This document shows, one piece after another, positions 24,100 to 37,528 of a DNA stretch of 64,000 nucleotides. The translations under genes were made by a program, and so were the position numbers. Under the pieces are notes generated by a model that made no database searches, had not been told where the DNA came from, and saw only the letters and a list, made by a program, of their open reading frames with translations. This stretch comes from Calycina herbarum (Eukaryota; Ascomycota; Leotiomycetes; Helotiales; Pezizellaceae): contig LLEY01000099.1 in NCBI GenBank assembly GCA_001414485.1, positions 173,730-237,729 of the forward strand, in the 5' to 3' direction. Every line of letters starts with the position of its first letter. Within the stretch, counting starts at the first letter, position 1.

Positions 24100-27000
24100 T
24101 CAGATGACGTTGATACCAGTATGTTGAGTGCCAACTCCAACCTCCTTACCACTCGGGCTCATTTCTCTTCCAGCACCCGATGGCTCATTGGTGCTATTGG
24201 TTCGACTCCTAGTAGCCGCCTCTTCAGCATCTAGTCTCTTCCGCCAGTCGGCAAGGCTACCACTGAGACCATCCTCCTTGCCTTCTTCCAATTTGGGCAA
24301 TGGTGATCGATCATCAAACTCGAAGTTGTTGCTCAGACGATAATTCTTGTTGGTAGTCTCCCAATGTGTACGTAAAGTCTCGAGCTCGCTAGCAAGGCTG
24401 TCGAGAGCCATGGAATTCCGGTTACCATCGCCGTACAAGGATGTTTCGGAAACGCTTTCAGAGGCTGAGATTGTGCGCGAATGGGAGGCGACAGCATTTG
24501 TGTTGATCGGTTCAGGTTGTCGGGATTGTCGACGGTAGTTGTCGACGGAGGATTCGACTTGATCCAGGAGTAATGAGACCTTTTGCTCGGCATCCTGGGC
24601 TCTTCGCTCAAGTAAGGTGTTTTCTTGTTGTAACTGGGAAAGCTCGGATTTTGCTTGTTGGGCCACATCCAACTGTCGCTGAGTTTCCTCGTGAGTTCGC
24701 ATGAGGATGTCTCGTTCATGCTGTACAGAATCAAGCTCCTTTCTGACCTCTGCCATCTGGCGCTCAAGTTGCTGACTGGTTGATCTCATCTCCGCTTGTA
24801 ATGTTTCAACCTGTTTGCTCAATGAGGCTCGCTCTGTTTCCCACTCAGCTGGTGCTGCAGACTTGGATGCACGCTCTTCGGCTTCAGTCAGTTGCTCTTT
24901 CATGCTCTTGTTCTCGGTCTTGTATTTGGCCAACTCGTCCTTCATGCGCTTGAGCATCTTTTCGGTACCCTTCACGTAATGAACCGCAGACTGGTAATCA
25001 TGTTCAAGTTGACCCAACTTCTCCCGATAAGTGGCCTCGGCCTCTTGCTCACGAGTCTCAAACATTGCCTTGGTATTTTGGTGGGCCTCGTTGCTGGTGG
25101 TAAGCTGGTATTCCAATTCGCGAAGACGAGAGGCATCAGGGGTATTTTGACCAGACTGGGGACTGGAGAGTCCTCGTACTCGAGCAGCACCAGCCGGACT
25201 GATGCCACGTTCACCCAAGATATCCTTAAGAGTATTGTGCTGAACATGTACAGCATTCGTCTCCAATTGCTGGTTCGCCAATTTGTGTTTCATTTCCGAG
25301 TTGGCAGCTTGAAGAGTTTGGACTTCTCGCATGTTATATTGGAGTTGCTTGCGAATGGACATGCCTTCTCTGCTCGCTTGCTCTTGGTACGCTTCTAAAC
25401 CAGCAATACGTTCCTCAGCACTGCGCAACTTCTCCGAGGCGGTATTAGCTGCTGCTTGGTACTTTCGAACCAGGGCATTGGAAGAATTGATTTGTGCTTG
25501 CAAAGCGGTTGATCGCTCTTCATTAGCAGAGTCTTGAGAACCAATATCACGAGTGGCGACTTTGTCCAGACCTGCAAGAACGGCTAGTTGGTGAGTCCGG
25601 GCCTCCTTTTCATATTGTTCAGCCAAATCCTCTGCATTTTGAAGTCGTCTAGAAGCAGCCTCTAACTCTGTAGTCCGGGCTTCGTGCTCTGATCTGAGCT
25701 GCATGAGCTTAGACTCAACCATTTCTCGCTGAGATCTCTCTTCGTTAAGCTTTCGCTCTAATAAGTGTCTCATATCAGCAGAAGTAGAAATGGCTTCTCT
25801 AAGGGAGTCAAAAGTTTCGTTGTGGTCCTTCGATGAACCCACCGCCTCCTTATACTTGTTCTCGAGTTCGTCTTTATCGATTTGTAGAAGCTGCGCAGCT
25901 GCAACGGCCTCGGAGCACACAATCGCTTCCTCGCGGGCTTTTGTTTGGAATTCATGTAGCTCAGCCTTCAGTTGCTCAACCTCGGAGGCGTTCTGTTGTC
26001 TGTACGCCTCCAATTCAGACATTCGAGCTTGGACGGAATTTTGAGAGTCCTCTGCCAATTGTCTACCACGCCTTTCAGACTCGAGCTCAGCTGTAAGCAT
26101 CTCAATGTCATTTTTAAGATCACGCTGTTCTGCCAATGCTGCTGCAAGCTTTCTGCTGATATCCGTTGAACGATCGTTTGACAATATACCCAAATCTCGA
26201 GCATCGCTATCCGGTTGAGGGGTACTACTTTGACTACCAGAATGTGCCGCTAGCTTAGCTTTGGCATATACTGCTTCTCGAATAGCGGCATCCCGTTGTT
26301 TTTCAACTTCCGCTATCTGTTTTGCGGCAATAACGGCTTGCTTATCTATCGATGTTTGAACGTTGGTAAGTTCTTGCTTCATGGCAATCAAAGCTTCAAT
26401 CAACGGCTTGTCATCGTCATCAAAGGACTCAGCTGCCCTCTGATCAAGCGCTGGATTACTTGAAGGATTTGGCGTATACCCGGATTTTCGAGCTAGTTCA
26501 AGCTCAGATGCATACCACGCATTTCGGTTTTTGGCTGCATCTAATTCCTTGAGAAGAGCAACTGTCTGGGAATTCCGGGCAGAACTTCGGCGGCTGAGGG
26601 GGTTGCTAGGCTGTCTGGATGGAGGAGGTGGTGAATTGGCGCGGTTCGTGACGTTTCTCAAAGATGACATGGTGGATTCGTTAGTGCTGTCAACGGATCC
26701 TTGTTGACGAGTTGACCTCGACTTTGATGATGACCTGGCAGATCCACTAGTTCCCATACTAACAGGCGGTGCGTTTTCAGATACACCCTTTTGTTGTCCA
26801 GTTGGTGTACGGCGGCCATTCGTTACTGGACTTTCCCGTTGTGGACTCTCTTTAGGCGCAGGTGACATTGTGCGGTTCTGTTGAATCGATGTATCGACAG
26901 CAGGGCCGAACCCCCTCTCTGGTCTTGACGGGGGCTTCCCTCTGCCATTTCCTTGCCCATTTGCTTGTTGCGGTGGCCCATTTGGTGGCCCGCTTGGTGG

Positions 27001-28899
27001 TGGCCCTCGAGGAGCTGCTGGCGGTTGCTGCTGTGGAGGAGGGCCTGACGGAGCTTGTTGTCCTGCTGCTCTTGGTAATTTGGAACCAGCAGGAGGGGAA
27101 ATCTGACCACCTTGATTTTGTGCTTGAGCTTGAGGACCTTGAGGCTGCGCTGAACCCGGCGCGACCCCATTGACATCGTTTCCATTAACTCCCGGTTGCC
27201 CATTACCACGACCATATGGCGGTCCCGGCGCATTTTCCCGTGGAGGAGGTCCATTCAATCTCTTCGGTTCTGGAAGAGAAGAACCTTCTCTAGAACTTAA
27301 ACCACGGTTGGCTCCCATACCAGCTTTGTCCCCACCACTTGGTCGTCTCTGAGCCCCAACACGTTCGCCGGATGGCGTTTGCTGTATCTGTTGATCGTTT
27401 GGATAGCGAATCTTGCTAGTATCGAGTAAATATACGGTTGAAAGATCCGATGCCTCCCTAGTTGCTGTGCTCGGCTCTCCTGCAAGAACGACAACTTGCT
27501 TTCCATATGCTGTCATACTGTGCCCGGAACGTGGGGATGGCGAAGGTCCCATATTCTGGAAAGTGTACCATCGCCTGGTCGAAATTCGGAATGCTGCAAG
27601 ATCCCCCAAATCTGCTCCCTCTTCCGTTCGTCCACCAAAGATATACATTACATCGTCGACAATCGCTGCAGCATGCCCTTCGCGCGGAGCGGGAATATAT
27701 CCAATACAATCGAGAGCAGCCCATGCATTAGTTACTGGATCATAGCACCAAACATCATTAAACCATTGAAACCCATTAGTTCCTCCAAATCTGTAAAAGT
27801 TAGATTTTAATCTTGGTTACACTTCTGTATAACTTACAAGTAGAGTTTTTCATTGTAAGTTACCACGGAATGATTCGTTCTCGCGGGAGGTACTTGTCCA
27901 GCGGGTGGTCCTCCTTCTTCGGTATTACGTATGAGCATCTCCCATCGATTGGTAGGGTTTTGTAGCTGGTTCAAATCGAATGCTACCAGGTCGTTCATAA
28001 AATATCCTTCAACTTGACCTCCAAATACATATATTTTCGATCCAACAATATTCAGCGAATGGCCGTATCTTCCAGATGGTCGAGGCCCGGCAGGCACCGC
28101 TCTTGACCATTGTCGGGTTGCTAGTTTGATCAGTATATCGCAGACTGGTAGCATAATTTCAACCTACAAGTATTCAAAAGGTACAGCGTCTCGTCGAGGA
28201 CATCTGAGTCCTCCATCTTTGTGTCTCCACCATAAACAATAAAAGCATTCCCAACCAGCAAACTGGCGTGACCAACTCGGGGCCCTGGCCCTTCCGCAGT
28301 CGTTGCCAATGGGTAACATGCCATATTTCCTCCTGCCTCTACCATCCATAAATCGCCTTTAACTGTCGAGCTGTTTATGAGACCTCCCATCAAATAAATA
28401 TCGCCTTCTTTCGAAGAGACGGAATTGACAGCGGCGCCATATCGAGGAAATGGACTTGGATGTGAAGTGGTATATGTCAGTTCCCGGCGGGACCATGGGT
28501 ATAAGGAGGCATTTGGGTTGGAGTTCATAGGAGGTCGATTCGTGTTCGCACCATTCCGTAACTGCGAAATATTAGCATTCGCTCTCACTTGACCACTAGC
28601 GGTCGCGCATTGTCCATTCGTTTTCGGGATGAACTGCAGCAACTTACAGGTAAATCCTGCGATGGCTCTGGGTTTGATACTGGTGCTCGTCGACCCCCAT
28701 TCACCTGCTCCGGACTGGGTGTCGCATTTCCCCCTCCTCCTTGAAGCGACGTGATTGAATTATTCACACTACTTCCTGGCGTTGACGCTTGCACAGCGCC
28801 CTTCTCGTTCATGCGTGCATTTGATGCTTGCGATCCTGCGATATCTCTCGTGGCTTGGGCTTTCTCAGCATTCTTTTTGCTCTTGAAGAGAAATGCCAT
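24100..28899 (-). CDS. tea1: Kelch-repeat cell-end polarity protein (Tea1/Kel1 family)
   Basis: Four exons: 28899-28648, 28561-28168, 28120-27838 and 27790-24100. They splice with GT...AG introns of 86, 47 and 47 bp into one frame of 1539 codons. Residues about 1-85 are a low-complexity lead (MAFLFKSKKNAEK...). About 100-440 carry six kelch repeats (for example GHASLLVGNAFIVYGG, GRYGHSLNIVGSKIYVFGG, GHAAAIVDDVMYIFGG). About 440-700 is Pro/Gln/Gly-rich disorder. About 710-1430 is long coiled coil (LLKELDAAKNRNAWYASELE onward), followed by a short Ser/Thr-rich C-terminus. Tea1/Kel proteins sit at growing tips, linking microtubule ends to actin-based growth; the arrangement here is that of the family, though S. 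pombe Tea1 is shorter. The start is the first ATG before exon 1, with no other kelch-compatible start. Confidence 0.9.
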
Positions 28900-31800
28900 C
28901 GTGCCATCCGAGGCGGTCCCCGGCGCGTCCTGTGAATGTACTGAAGTCGCTGGAAGGACAAGATTGTTTGGTGGTGCTTAAAAGTTTCGAGGCGCGGGAG
29001 GTGTAGAAAAAGGAGGCTGTCTGAGCGCTGGTCCCCGTGTTTGGAATGGCTGGGGATTTTGTGATCGATCGTCACTCCTCATTAACGAGTAACGACGGGC
29101 CGGCGGGTGGTTGAGAATAGCAACTTCCAGCAACAGCAAAAGCGAGCAAGGAGGGTAGGAGGTGAGGATGAGGTGAGGTCGTCGATGGGTGAGAGCGAAA
29201 TTGTTTTGGGTGGTGGATTTTTGGACTTTGAGGATGGAGGAAGAGTTGGAGCGTGCGAGTTGTAAATTGCGCTTTCCCAGGATGTTGCTGCTAGGTAGGA
29301 AAAAGTGCCCCAACGATGTCAACCAGTGCTTGCGGGTAGAAAAAGCGACTGCCGGTACCTACCTAAGGTAAACTCCTATCGATAGCGGCCACATTTACTG
29401 GGTTGGGAGGGTTCAGGAGAGCGACCCGTGGTGCTCGTTTAGGACCTTGAATACCGCCGTCTCACACTAGACTGGGCCCTATGAATAGCATCAACGTCAG
29501 GAGAGAAAGGGGGAGAGAGACTCGGCTGTTGGGAAATGAGTATGAGATGAATTGGGTGAATTGGTGGTATTGTTATTATTGAACAATGCGCCGATTCTCT
29601 TTCTGGCTTCTTATTCACCCAACCTGCTTTTCTTTCAATGCATTATTCTTTTCTCTCGATATAATATTTGTGGAATTACGAGTTCTTGGTTTGGGTACAG
29701 GCAACCCCTGAGTTCTCTGGTGGGTTTCAGGAGCGGACCATTTTGACTTTTCTATCAACGTCAAGACGGCTGTCAATACTGTCACTGTCATCCCATCGAT
29801 CAATTATTCTACGCGAAGTATCTGCTCCGCATCCAGCACAGCCATACTAACCTCTCTGGCCATGTTACAGAGGCCCTTCGGAGTTTTTATTACTTGCACT
29901 GCCGTCAATCGGGGCTGAATATATCAAAATCTCGTTGGCGCCCGTCCTTTTAACAGGCCACGAGAGCCACATGTCATGTCAAAACCGACCCAGTAAAAGT
30001 GTTCAGATCCTCCGGCCAAATTCATACTGCCATGCAGGTGGTTGACCTACATAAGGAGTGGCATACCCATTATTATTATGCCCCCATATGCACTTCAGGA
30101 AGGCGAGGTGGATAACTGCGCGAGATACGGAGAGACTACGAGGTAGGCTGGCGCTGGTAGCCACCGACAACTGCTCCTATCGGCTCAAGGAGCGATTCTG
30201 CACGCAGGCATCCGCATCCCAAAATACACACCTACATCGTGCGTGCATGGAATGGATTTTCTGTGCATCTGGGGAAACAGAAATCGGGAGGGTCAGATTG
30301 GGGGTTGGTTGGCTGAATGGCCTCCAACCTCCCCCAGTTGCTGCCCAATTGCTTCTCAGGCATTTAGGGGTCACGGTTTCCTGTTATCGATAGTGGCTGC
30401 AAGATCCCGTTTGGTGCAGTAAGGGAGCGGAAACGAAAATCTGACACCATCACGCTCGGGTAGATGATCACGAAGATGCGAATGATGTCAAGAAGGAGAG
30501 GAGCTCGGGGAGAAGGTCTTGCTGACGGGAAGATCTTCTAGAACCCTAGTATTTACTCCTTCTGAACAATACCCATGGTTTCTTGGATATTTACGTATGG
30601 CAAAGAAATCCTCATTGGCAAATCATATTGCTAGCCAAGTTGGAAAGGAAGCGAGATCATATTCAAGCGAATGGAAACCAGTTCAGTGTTTGATTTGCTG
30701 CTCTTCCAATCTATCAGCAACACAGACAAACTCCTATTGATATCTTGGTTTCTCAACTCGAGTTACAGTAAGTGATTCGAGTCTGAGATTGAAGTTGAAG
30801 GTTTGGTTACTGCTAGCTAGTTGGTACTCTTTATCTCAGTAGTACTTCAGCTCAGAACATTTCAGGATAGCTGAGCAGATCTAACGTTGTTGAATTACCT
30901 AGGTACGAGAAGAGTGGTGAGGGTTTTCTCTGTTGACGATGCCATTGGATATAGGCTAATAATTAATAGTAAGATGTGCATGGAATCCTTCTGGCACAGC
31001 GGCTAGAAGGGTACAGTTGTATGACAGACGTATGACAGACGTATGACAGGATGACAGCACCAAACTTAAATAATGCCAATGGATGGACATAGTTGGCTGA
31101 GAATCAATTGACTTAATTCTCTCCCACTCTTAACGAAGTCAGCTTTGGAGATGAGCTTATTTGAAAACACTTGCGACTTTGTCAATATTTTTGTAACATC
31201 TTCACAAAATCTGGGTGGTTGTTCATTTGGCGGTGAATTCCGATTTCAAGCCACACTTCAGCCACACCTTATGACAAAAGGGAACCGAAAAGCGGCACTC
31301 ACTCACAGAGCGCACCAATGTTCAAAATGACTTCATAGATCGGAATCAAACAAATTGTTATTCACATAACAAATGTCTGTATAACATACTTCTCATGCCA
31401 ATAGATTTTCTCTCGTGATCTCCATAGAACCCACTGTTTCCGTGAATACAGAAACGTACGCCCATTCACTTGAATATAGTTGGACTGCCGCTTTTCGTCC
31501 ACATTCATGCCTGGCCTCCACGGGATAGATGAGGCTCTCATCGGCTCTCACCTCTATATCCTAATGATGCTTTTCGATGCTCTCCTAGCTGGAAAAGTGA
31601 GGACGCAACACCACTCTATTCTGCCCTTGAAAACGCCTTGCTTATTCAGCTCCGAAGATATTGCCTACACCGCATGTTGAAGGAAACTGGTATTTGAAGT
31701 CGGCTTTGAATCGCGCCGATCTGATAGTAAGTTTCTCTTCACCTTTCCACCGATTGTTGGATAACCCCACAACCTCTCCACGCCTCTCCCACAGTAGCAT

Positions 31801-31975
31801 CTAGAGCGCTTTTCTAACTGCCAGTCAATCCGCAGTTTGATATTCGAATCAGATCCTCCATCTCCACAAGCGCGCACTCATCTTGAGGCTCCGCTAGACT
31901 CCCGCCGGCTGAAATACATCATCAACTTGATGAATACCCCGAAGCCTTGAGGAGTTAGCTTCTCTGCCCACGATC
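28900..31975. other. Shared upstream region of divergent kelch and Kog1 genes
   Basis: About 3 kb between two divergently transcribed genes. It must hold both promoters. I see no domain-bearing frame; ORFs at 28978-29322, 30058-30393 and 31145-31330 are short and unlike neighbouring coding sequence. A short tandem repeat lies at 31019-31057. Confidence 0.6.
31019..31057. repeat. Short tandem repeat, unit gtatgacagac
   Basis: Two full 11-bp units, a 10-bp third (gtatgacagg) and a partial fourth (atgacag). Likely replication slippage in the intergenic region. Confidence 0.8.
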
Positions 31976-34900
31976 ATGACGATGACTGCCGTAGCAGTTC
32001 AACATCCTGGGTCACACCGACAAACCCTCCCCCGACCCTCCCCTCTCTCCTCAAACATGCCTTCCCCCCACCAATCTCGCCCACAAAGTTATACAGCTTC
32101 GGGTCCATCGCATATGCGACAGGAACCACCAATACAGAATGGCACCTCGGGCCCGGTCATCCCAAGACCAGCCGTCAGTAATGATCCTGTACAGGTGGTC
32201 AACGGACACCGTGCTTCCCAATCGGAAATTGACCCACGAGTAGCAGCAGCTTCGACTGGAAATATAACACCAAGTGGAGTGGGAAATGATGCGGTGAGTG
32301 ACCGTCGGTCCTCATTGCAATTGCGACCGACTTCGGCGCCAGAGGGCACTGCAGAAAATGAACAGTCAGGATCAGATAGAGAGAGAACTAAACACAGACC
32401 GAAACCTTTACTGCGAGCGAAGAGCGATTTTGGACCAAAGGGAGAGGAAGTAGATTCACAAGAGGAAGAGGAGTGGCAAGGCTGGGGTGCGCGACATGGA
32501 TTTGAAGACCATTATGCCTCGGAAGAATACGTCTCGCAACTTGCAAATGTAGGTCGTACTTTCCTTTTATTATAAAGTTTGGGTCTTTGGGCCTGCAGCT
32601 CAAGAGATTGCCGATTGGGTAGTGCCCGCCGATGCATCTCGAGATCTGAGAACAATAGGAAGCTCTGCTATTGTGGTTGCGGAAACGAACGACAGAATGG
32701 AGGATTCACCCCAACTCGAAAACCTCGATTTGCTCTCGGTTGGGACCCCTAATGATGAACGTGGTGTCTGGGACTGGGAAGACCATGAATGTCGTCTCCA
32801 GATCAGGACCTTTGGCTACAGCACTGCAGCACGTCGGAGGAGCCTGCCTTGCGACTTATCTGGACATAAATTTCAAGAACGTGTAGAAACATATGCTGAC
32901 TGGAAGAAAAAACAGAATTGGTACATGTACTTTACAGACAAGAGACATGAGACTACTGGAAACCCCAAAGCTTTAGGCTACGAACTCCAAGATTGGCGAA
33001 TGAAAGACCGCCTGAAGACTGTCTCTGCGGCACTAGCGATATGCTTGAACATTGGAGTTGAACCACCAGACCAACTTAAAACAATCCCAGGAGCGAAATT
33101 GGAGGCATGGCAAGATCCCACCCACCCTCCAGTTCAAAAAGCCCTCGACACTATTGGCAAATCCCTACAAGCACAGTACGAGACTCTTGCGATCCGAACT
33201 AGATACAAGCAATACTTGGACCCTTCTGTGGAGGAGACCAAGAAATTCTGCGTGTCACTCCGAAGAAATGCAAAGGACGAACGAGTCTTGTTCCACTACA
33301 ACGGCCATGGTGTTCCTAAACCCACAGCCTCGGGAGAAATTTGGGTCTTCAACAAGAATTACACCCAGTACATCCCAATCTCCCTCTACGACCTTCAAAC
33401 ATGGCTCGCCGCTCCCACTTTCTTCGTATGGGATTGTTCCGATGCAGGCAACATTCTGAATAACTTCCATCGTTTCGTTGAGAAGCATGAGCAAGAAGAG
33501 GCAGATGCTCTGGCCAAAGACCCTACATATCCCGCAGTCAGCTTTAAACCATATATACACTTGGCAGCTTGTGGTGTGAAGGAGAGTCTCCCAACAAACC
33601 CCCTCCTCCCTGCCGATGTCTTCACATCTTGTCTCACTACGCCAATCGAAATGGCTTTGTGGTTTTTTGTACTACAGAATCCTCTGCCATCTTCAATAAC
33701 CCCCGAGAGAGCTAAGAAGCTACCCGGCAGACTTCAGGAGCGAAGAACACCTCTTGGAGAGCTGAATTGGATTTTCACTGCTATTACAGATACCATTGCT
33801 TGGACCACTCTTCCTAGACCCCTGTTCCGCAAGTTTTTCCGACAAGATCTCATGGTAGCCGCACTGTTTAGAAATTTCCTCTTATCCCAACGAATCATGG
33901 GTGCTTATAATTGCCATCCTCAGTCATTCCCTGAACTGCCTGATACCCATCAACACCCTCTTTGGGAAAGTTGGGATCTCGCGGTTGAAATGGCCCTCGC
34001 CCAATTGCCTATGTTGGAGGAGAAGGAACAAGGTCTTCGGCCTGACTACGAATTTCAGAACTCGGGTTTCTTCACAGAACAACTTACTGCTTTCGAGGTC
34101 TATCTTACACAAGGCGCCGTTGAACACAAGGCACCCGATCAACTTCCTGTTGTTCTTCAAGTCCTTCTCAGTCAGCAACACCGAGTCAGAGCTCTCATTC
34201 TTCTTGGCAAATTCCTTGACCTCGGACCTTGGGCTGTCAATCTAGCTCTTAGTATCGGCATCTTCCCCTATGTACTGAAGCTACTTCAATCCGCCGCAAC
34301 CGATTTGAAACCAGTCATGGTCTTTATATGGACCCGTGTTCTGGCCGTTGATCTCACTTGCCAAACGGACTTGTTGAAGGATTCTGGCTACACTTATTTT
34401 GCCAACATATTGAAGCCAAACGAAGGCCTTCCCGTTGTGGATAGTCTCGAGCACAAGGCAATGTGCGCTTTCATTCTTGCCATGCTTTGTAATGGCTACA
34501 AACAGGGACAGATGGTCTGCAATCAGGCTGAGATTATGACACACTGTTTGATGCATCTTCAAAACTGCGACAATCCTCTCTTGAGACAATGGGCATGCTT
34601 GTGTATAAGCCAGCTTTGGGACAACCTTCCCGAGGCAAAGTGGCGAGGTATCCGGGAGAATGCCCCTACAAAGCTCTGCACTCTAGTTCGTGACGTCTGT
34701 TGCGAGGTTCGGGCGGCTATGCTTTATGCCATGACCACATTCTTGGGAATTCCAGATTTGACTGATGAAGTCGCGCGTGTTGAAGAGTCAATATCATGGA
34801 CTGTCATGGAAATGGCCTACGACGGCAATGCCATGGTTCGCAAGGAGCTGTTGGTATACTTTTCAAAGTTCATACATCGATATGAGAGCAAATTCTTTGT

Positions 34901-36829
34901 AGTTGCGTATGAGCAGCTTGTAGAGGAACGAGAATACCGCCAATCCCCACCTCAAGACAATGGATTAGATCATAAGATGGGTCTCCACTACGCCAGAGCG
35001 TCCAACCGCAATCGAGACGGCACAATCAAGGCTGCAGCACATGGATTCTCTCACAACTCGATTTTTGCCGCGGTCTGGAAGCACGTACTCATCATGGCTG
35101 TTGATCCTCATCCAGAGGTACAGCGAAATGCCACTATTATTGTCGATTGGGTCCATAGTTCCATGCTACAGTCACCACTTGGTGGCCCAGCTCAAACCCT
35201 CATTGACGAGATCCATCGCCGAACACCAAGACCTTCTACAGCCAGCTCACAAGCAAACCAGCGACCTAGTACACCCATGCGTCAAGATTCGCCAACATCT
35301 GCTCCCAGCTTTCAACCAGGACTTCTCAAGCGAACGGCTAGCTATTTGTTTACTCTGCCATTTGGTGGCTCTTCTGATAACTCCCCTACCGACTCCGGAC
35401 GACACCCCCCGAGATCGCCTGGTACCCAGCGAAATTCTCTTCCACTACGCTCTAGGCTTCCTGCCGATTTCAATTCTCCGCCGGACTCAAATGACACCAC
35501 GACAACTCCAGGGACTTACCACGCCGCCAAAGAGCCCAATTCTGGTGGTTTCACGCCTCGTGATATGTCTGTACCCCCCCAGATCCCATTGCAGAGCACC
35601 TTCTTGGAATGGTCTATTGAGTACTTCCGTGAACCCCAGATGAAGCCAAACGAAGCCGAGGAACCAGGTAGCACTGACTACAATGAACGTCTTTGGCGAC
35701 GATCTCGGAACGAGTCTATCCTGCGTGACACTCAACCCCAGAAGGAGACCGCTGGAGCCGGAAAATGGACCAATCCATCTGGGTTCTTTAACAATCAAAG
35801 TCAACCTTCCAAGATGACGCTTCATCAATTTGAGGATCATCTGGCGGTTTCTGATGACAAGGACACCATTTGTATCTGGGATTGGAAGAAACAGGACAGA
35901 TTATGTCGATTCTCCAATGGAAATCCGGAGGGTTCGAAGATCAGTGATATTCAATTCATCAATGAAGATGACCAGGCTTTCTTGCTCACTGGGTCGTCTG
36001 ATGGAGTCATTCGAATTTACCGAAATTACGACTCGGATAAAAAGATCGAGGTCGCCTCGGCTTGGAGAGCTTTGACACACCTTGTGCCTAGCAACGTCAA
36101 CTCAGGAATGGTTCTAGACTGGCAACAAGTGTCTGGAAAGTTGCTCGTGGCTGGTGATGTGAAAGTTATCAGAGTCTGGGCAGCTGCACCCGAGATGTGT
36201 GTCGTTGACATCAATGCTCGATCAGGTTCTTGCGTCACTTCATTGACTTCGGATCAAATGACTGGCAACCTTTTCATTGCTGGATTTGGTGACGGAGCTC
36301 TACGTGTTTTTGATGCACGCAACAAACCCTCTGAGGCAATGGTCAAGAAGTGGAAAGATGATACGGACAAGAACTGGATCAAGAGCGTACATATGCAACG
36401 AGGAGGACAGCGAGAACTTCTTTCCGCTAGTCACAATGGAAAGGTTAAGTTATGGGATATTCGGATGGACAAGCCTCTGCGTGTGATTCGTACAACCAAC
36501 GATACCTTGAAGACAGCAAGCACACATGAGCATCTTCCTGTGTTTGCAGTGTAAGTTTTACTCCCTTTGCATTGGATCCTTCATTTGCTAACCTGAATTC
36601 TAGTGGAACTGGTAATCACACCGTGAAGGTCTTCAATTTCAGTGGCAAAGAGCTATCACGGGTCGAGCCATACTCAAGCTTCCTTCACCAAGCTCGGCAA
36701 AGCCCTATCGCAGCAACTGCCTTCCACCCTCACCGTATGATGCTAGCTTGTGCCGCAAGAGGAGATAACCATATCAATCTGTTCACCTGTTCCGAGAAGA
36801 GAGGGCAAGCACACGATTATTCCATCTGA
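31976..36829 (+). CDS. KOG1: TORC1 scaffold subunit Kog1/Mip1 (raptor)
   Basis: Raptor binds TOR kinase and presents substrates in TORC1. Exon 1 is 31976 to about 32548-32552, exon 2 about 32599-32607 to 36550, exon 3 36604-36829, giving about 1580 residues. The first ~190 residues are disordered. After a region of about 120 residues comes the raptor N-terminal caspase-like domain, starting at WYMYFTDKRHETTGNPK and containing HYNGHGVPKPTASGEIWVFN and FFVWDCSDAGNIL. HEAT-type helices follow (VRALILLGKFLDLGPWAVNL), then a Ser/Pro linker and seven-bladed WD40 repeats ending LACAARGDNHINLFTC. Intron 2 (36551-36603, gtaagt...ctag) keeps frame. Intron 1 is uncertain: gtaggt donor with an aagag acceptor, or a weaker ggtcgt donor with a tgcag acceptor. 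Both keep frame. The start is the first ATG in the exon 1 frame. Confidence 0.93.
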
Positions 36830-37528
36830 GCGTTTGCACCGGACAACGTTCAATTTGATTGTTAAACGAGGGGTGTGTTTTTTTTTCTGGAGTTAATGCA
36901 CAATGAGTGTGCGAGGTCTGCTTTATTGAGTTAGGGAGGGATGGTTTCTTGCATCAAGACGACCATATGGCACTGGCACCTGGATGAATTGGGTGGAGTG
37001 CTTTGCGCATGCTGAGTTCTTTGGTGGCGTTTCAAAGCTGGCTACAGTGGTGTAGTAATGATTAATTACCTTGGTCGTATTTGCTGTGTTTGTATAGTAC
37101 GTAAGTAAATTCGGGGTCGTCGCGATCTTTGTGAGCGCATAGCGATGGGGTGGTGCATTCTAATGAATACAATAATTGCAATTCACTTGTACGATTTTAT
37201 TAGGGGACCATTTCTTCTTGTGATTTTTGTCTCTCGTATGGTTCTTTAACCATTTAGAAGTGGACTGATCGAGCTTCAATTCACTAATTGAATAATCTCC
37301 TGATACCGTAATTCAGCCTTGTCGCGAGGCTCAAAATGTGACCCCTCATTGGCAGCAGGGGTCAGACCGTTTGACTCCCACCTCTTCTTCGGTGTGATTT
37401 CTTCATAACCTGACTCTACAACATCACACGTTGCCCACGAGTCCTATTTATACAACAGGACAACCCAACGCCTCGTCCTTCCTCTCTACAAACAAATCAA
37501 ACTTTTACCATACCAATCGAACCTGAAA
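36830..37528. other. Intergenic: Kog1 3' side and AspRS promoter
   Basis: No coding frame is seen. The left part has T-rich tracts after the Kog1 stop (36879-36886). The right part is the AspRS upstream region, with two TGACTC hexamers and a TATA-like tatttatac near 37445. Confidence 0.6.
37372..37416 (+). promoter_or_regulatory. Two TGACTC motifs upstream of AspRS (possible Cpc1/Gcn4 half-matched sites)
   Basis: TGACTC occurs at 37372-37377 and 37411-37416, 113-157 bp before the start codon. TGACTCA is the Gcn4/Cpc1 element that activates amino-acid and aminoacyl-tRNA synthetase genes in fungi. Both copies lack the final A of the full palindrome, so this is a suggestion only. Confidence 0.35.

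Noticed and set aside
28978..29322. 114-codon minus-strand frame upstream of the kelch gene
   Set aside because: Lies in the presumed 5' UTR/promoter, overlaps another frame, no conserved features.
30058..30393. 111-codon frame between kelch and Kog1 genes
   Set aside because: Frames are open on both strands here and neither shows a domain or codon pattern like the neighbouring genes.
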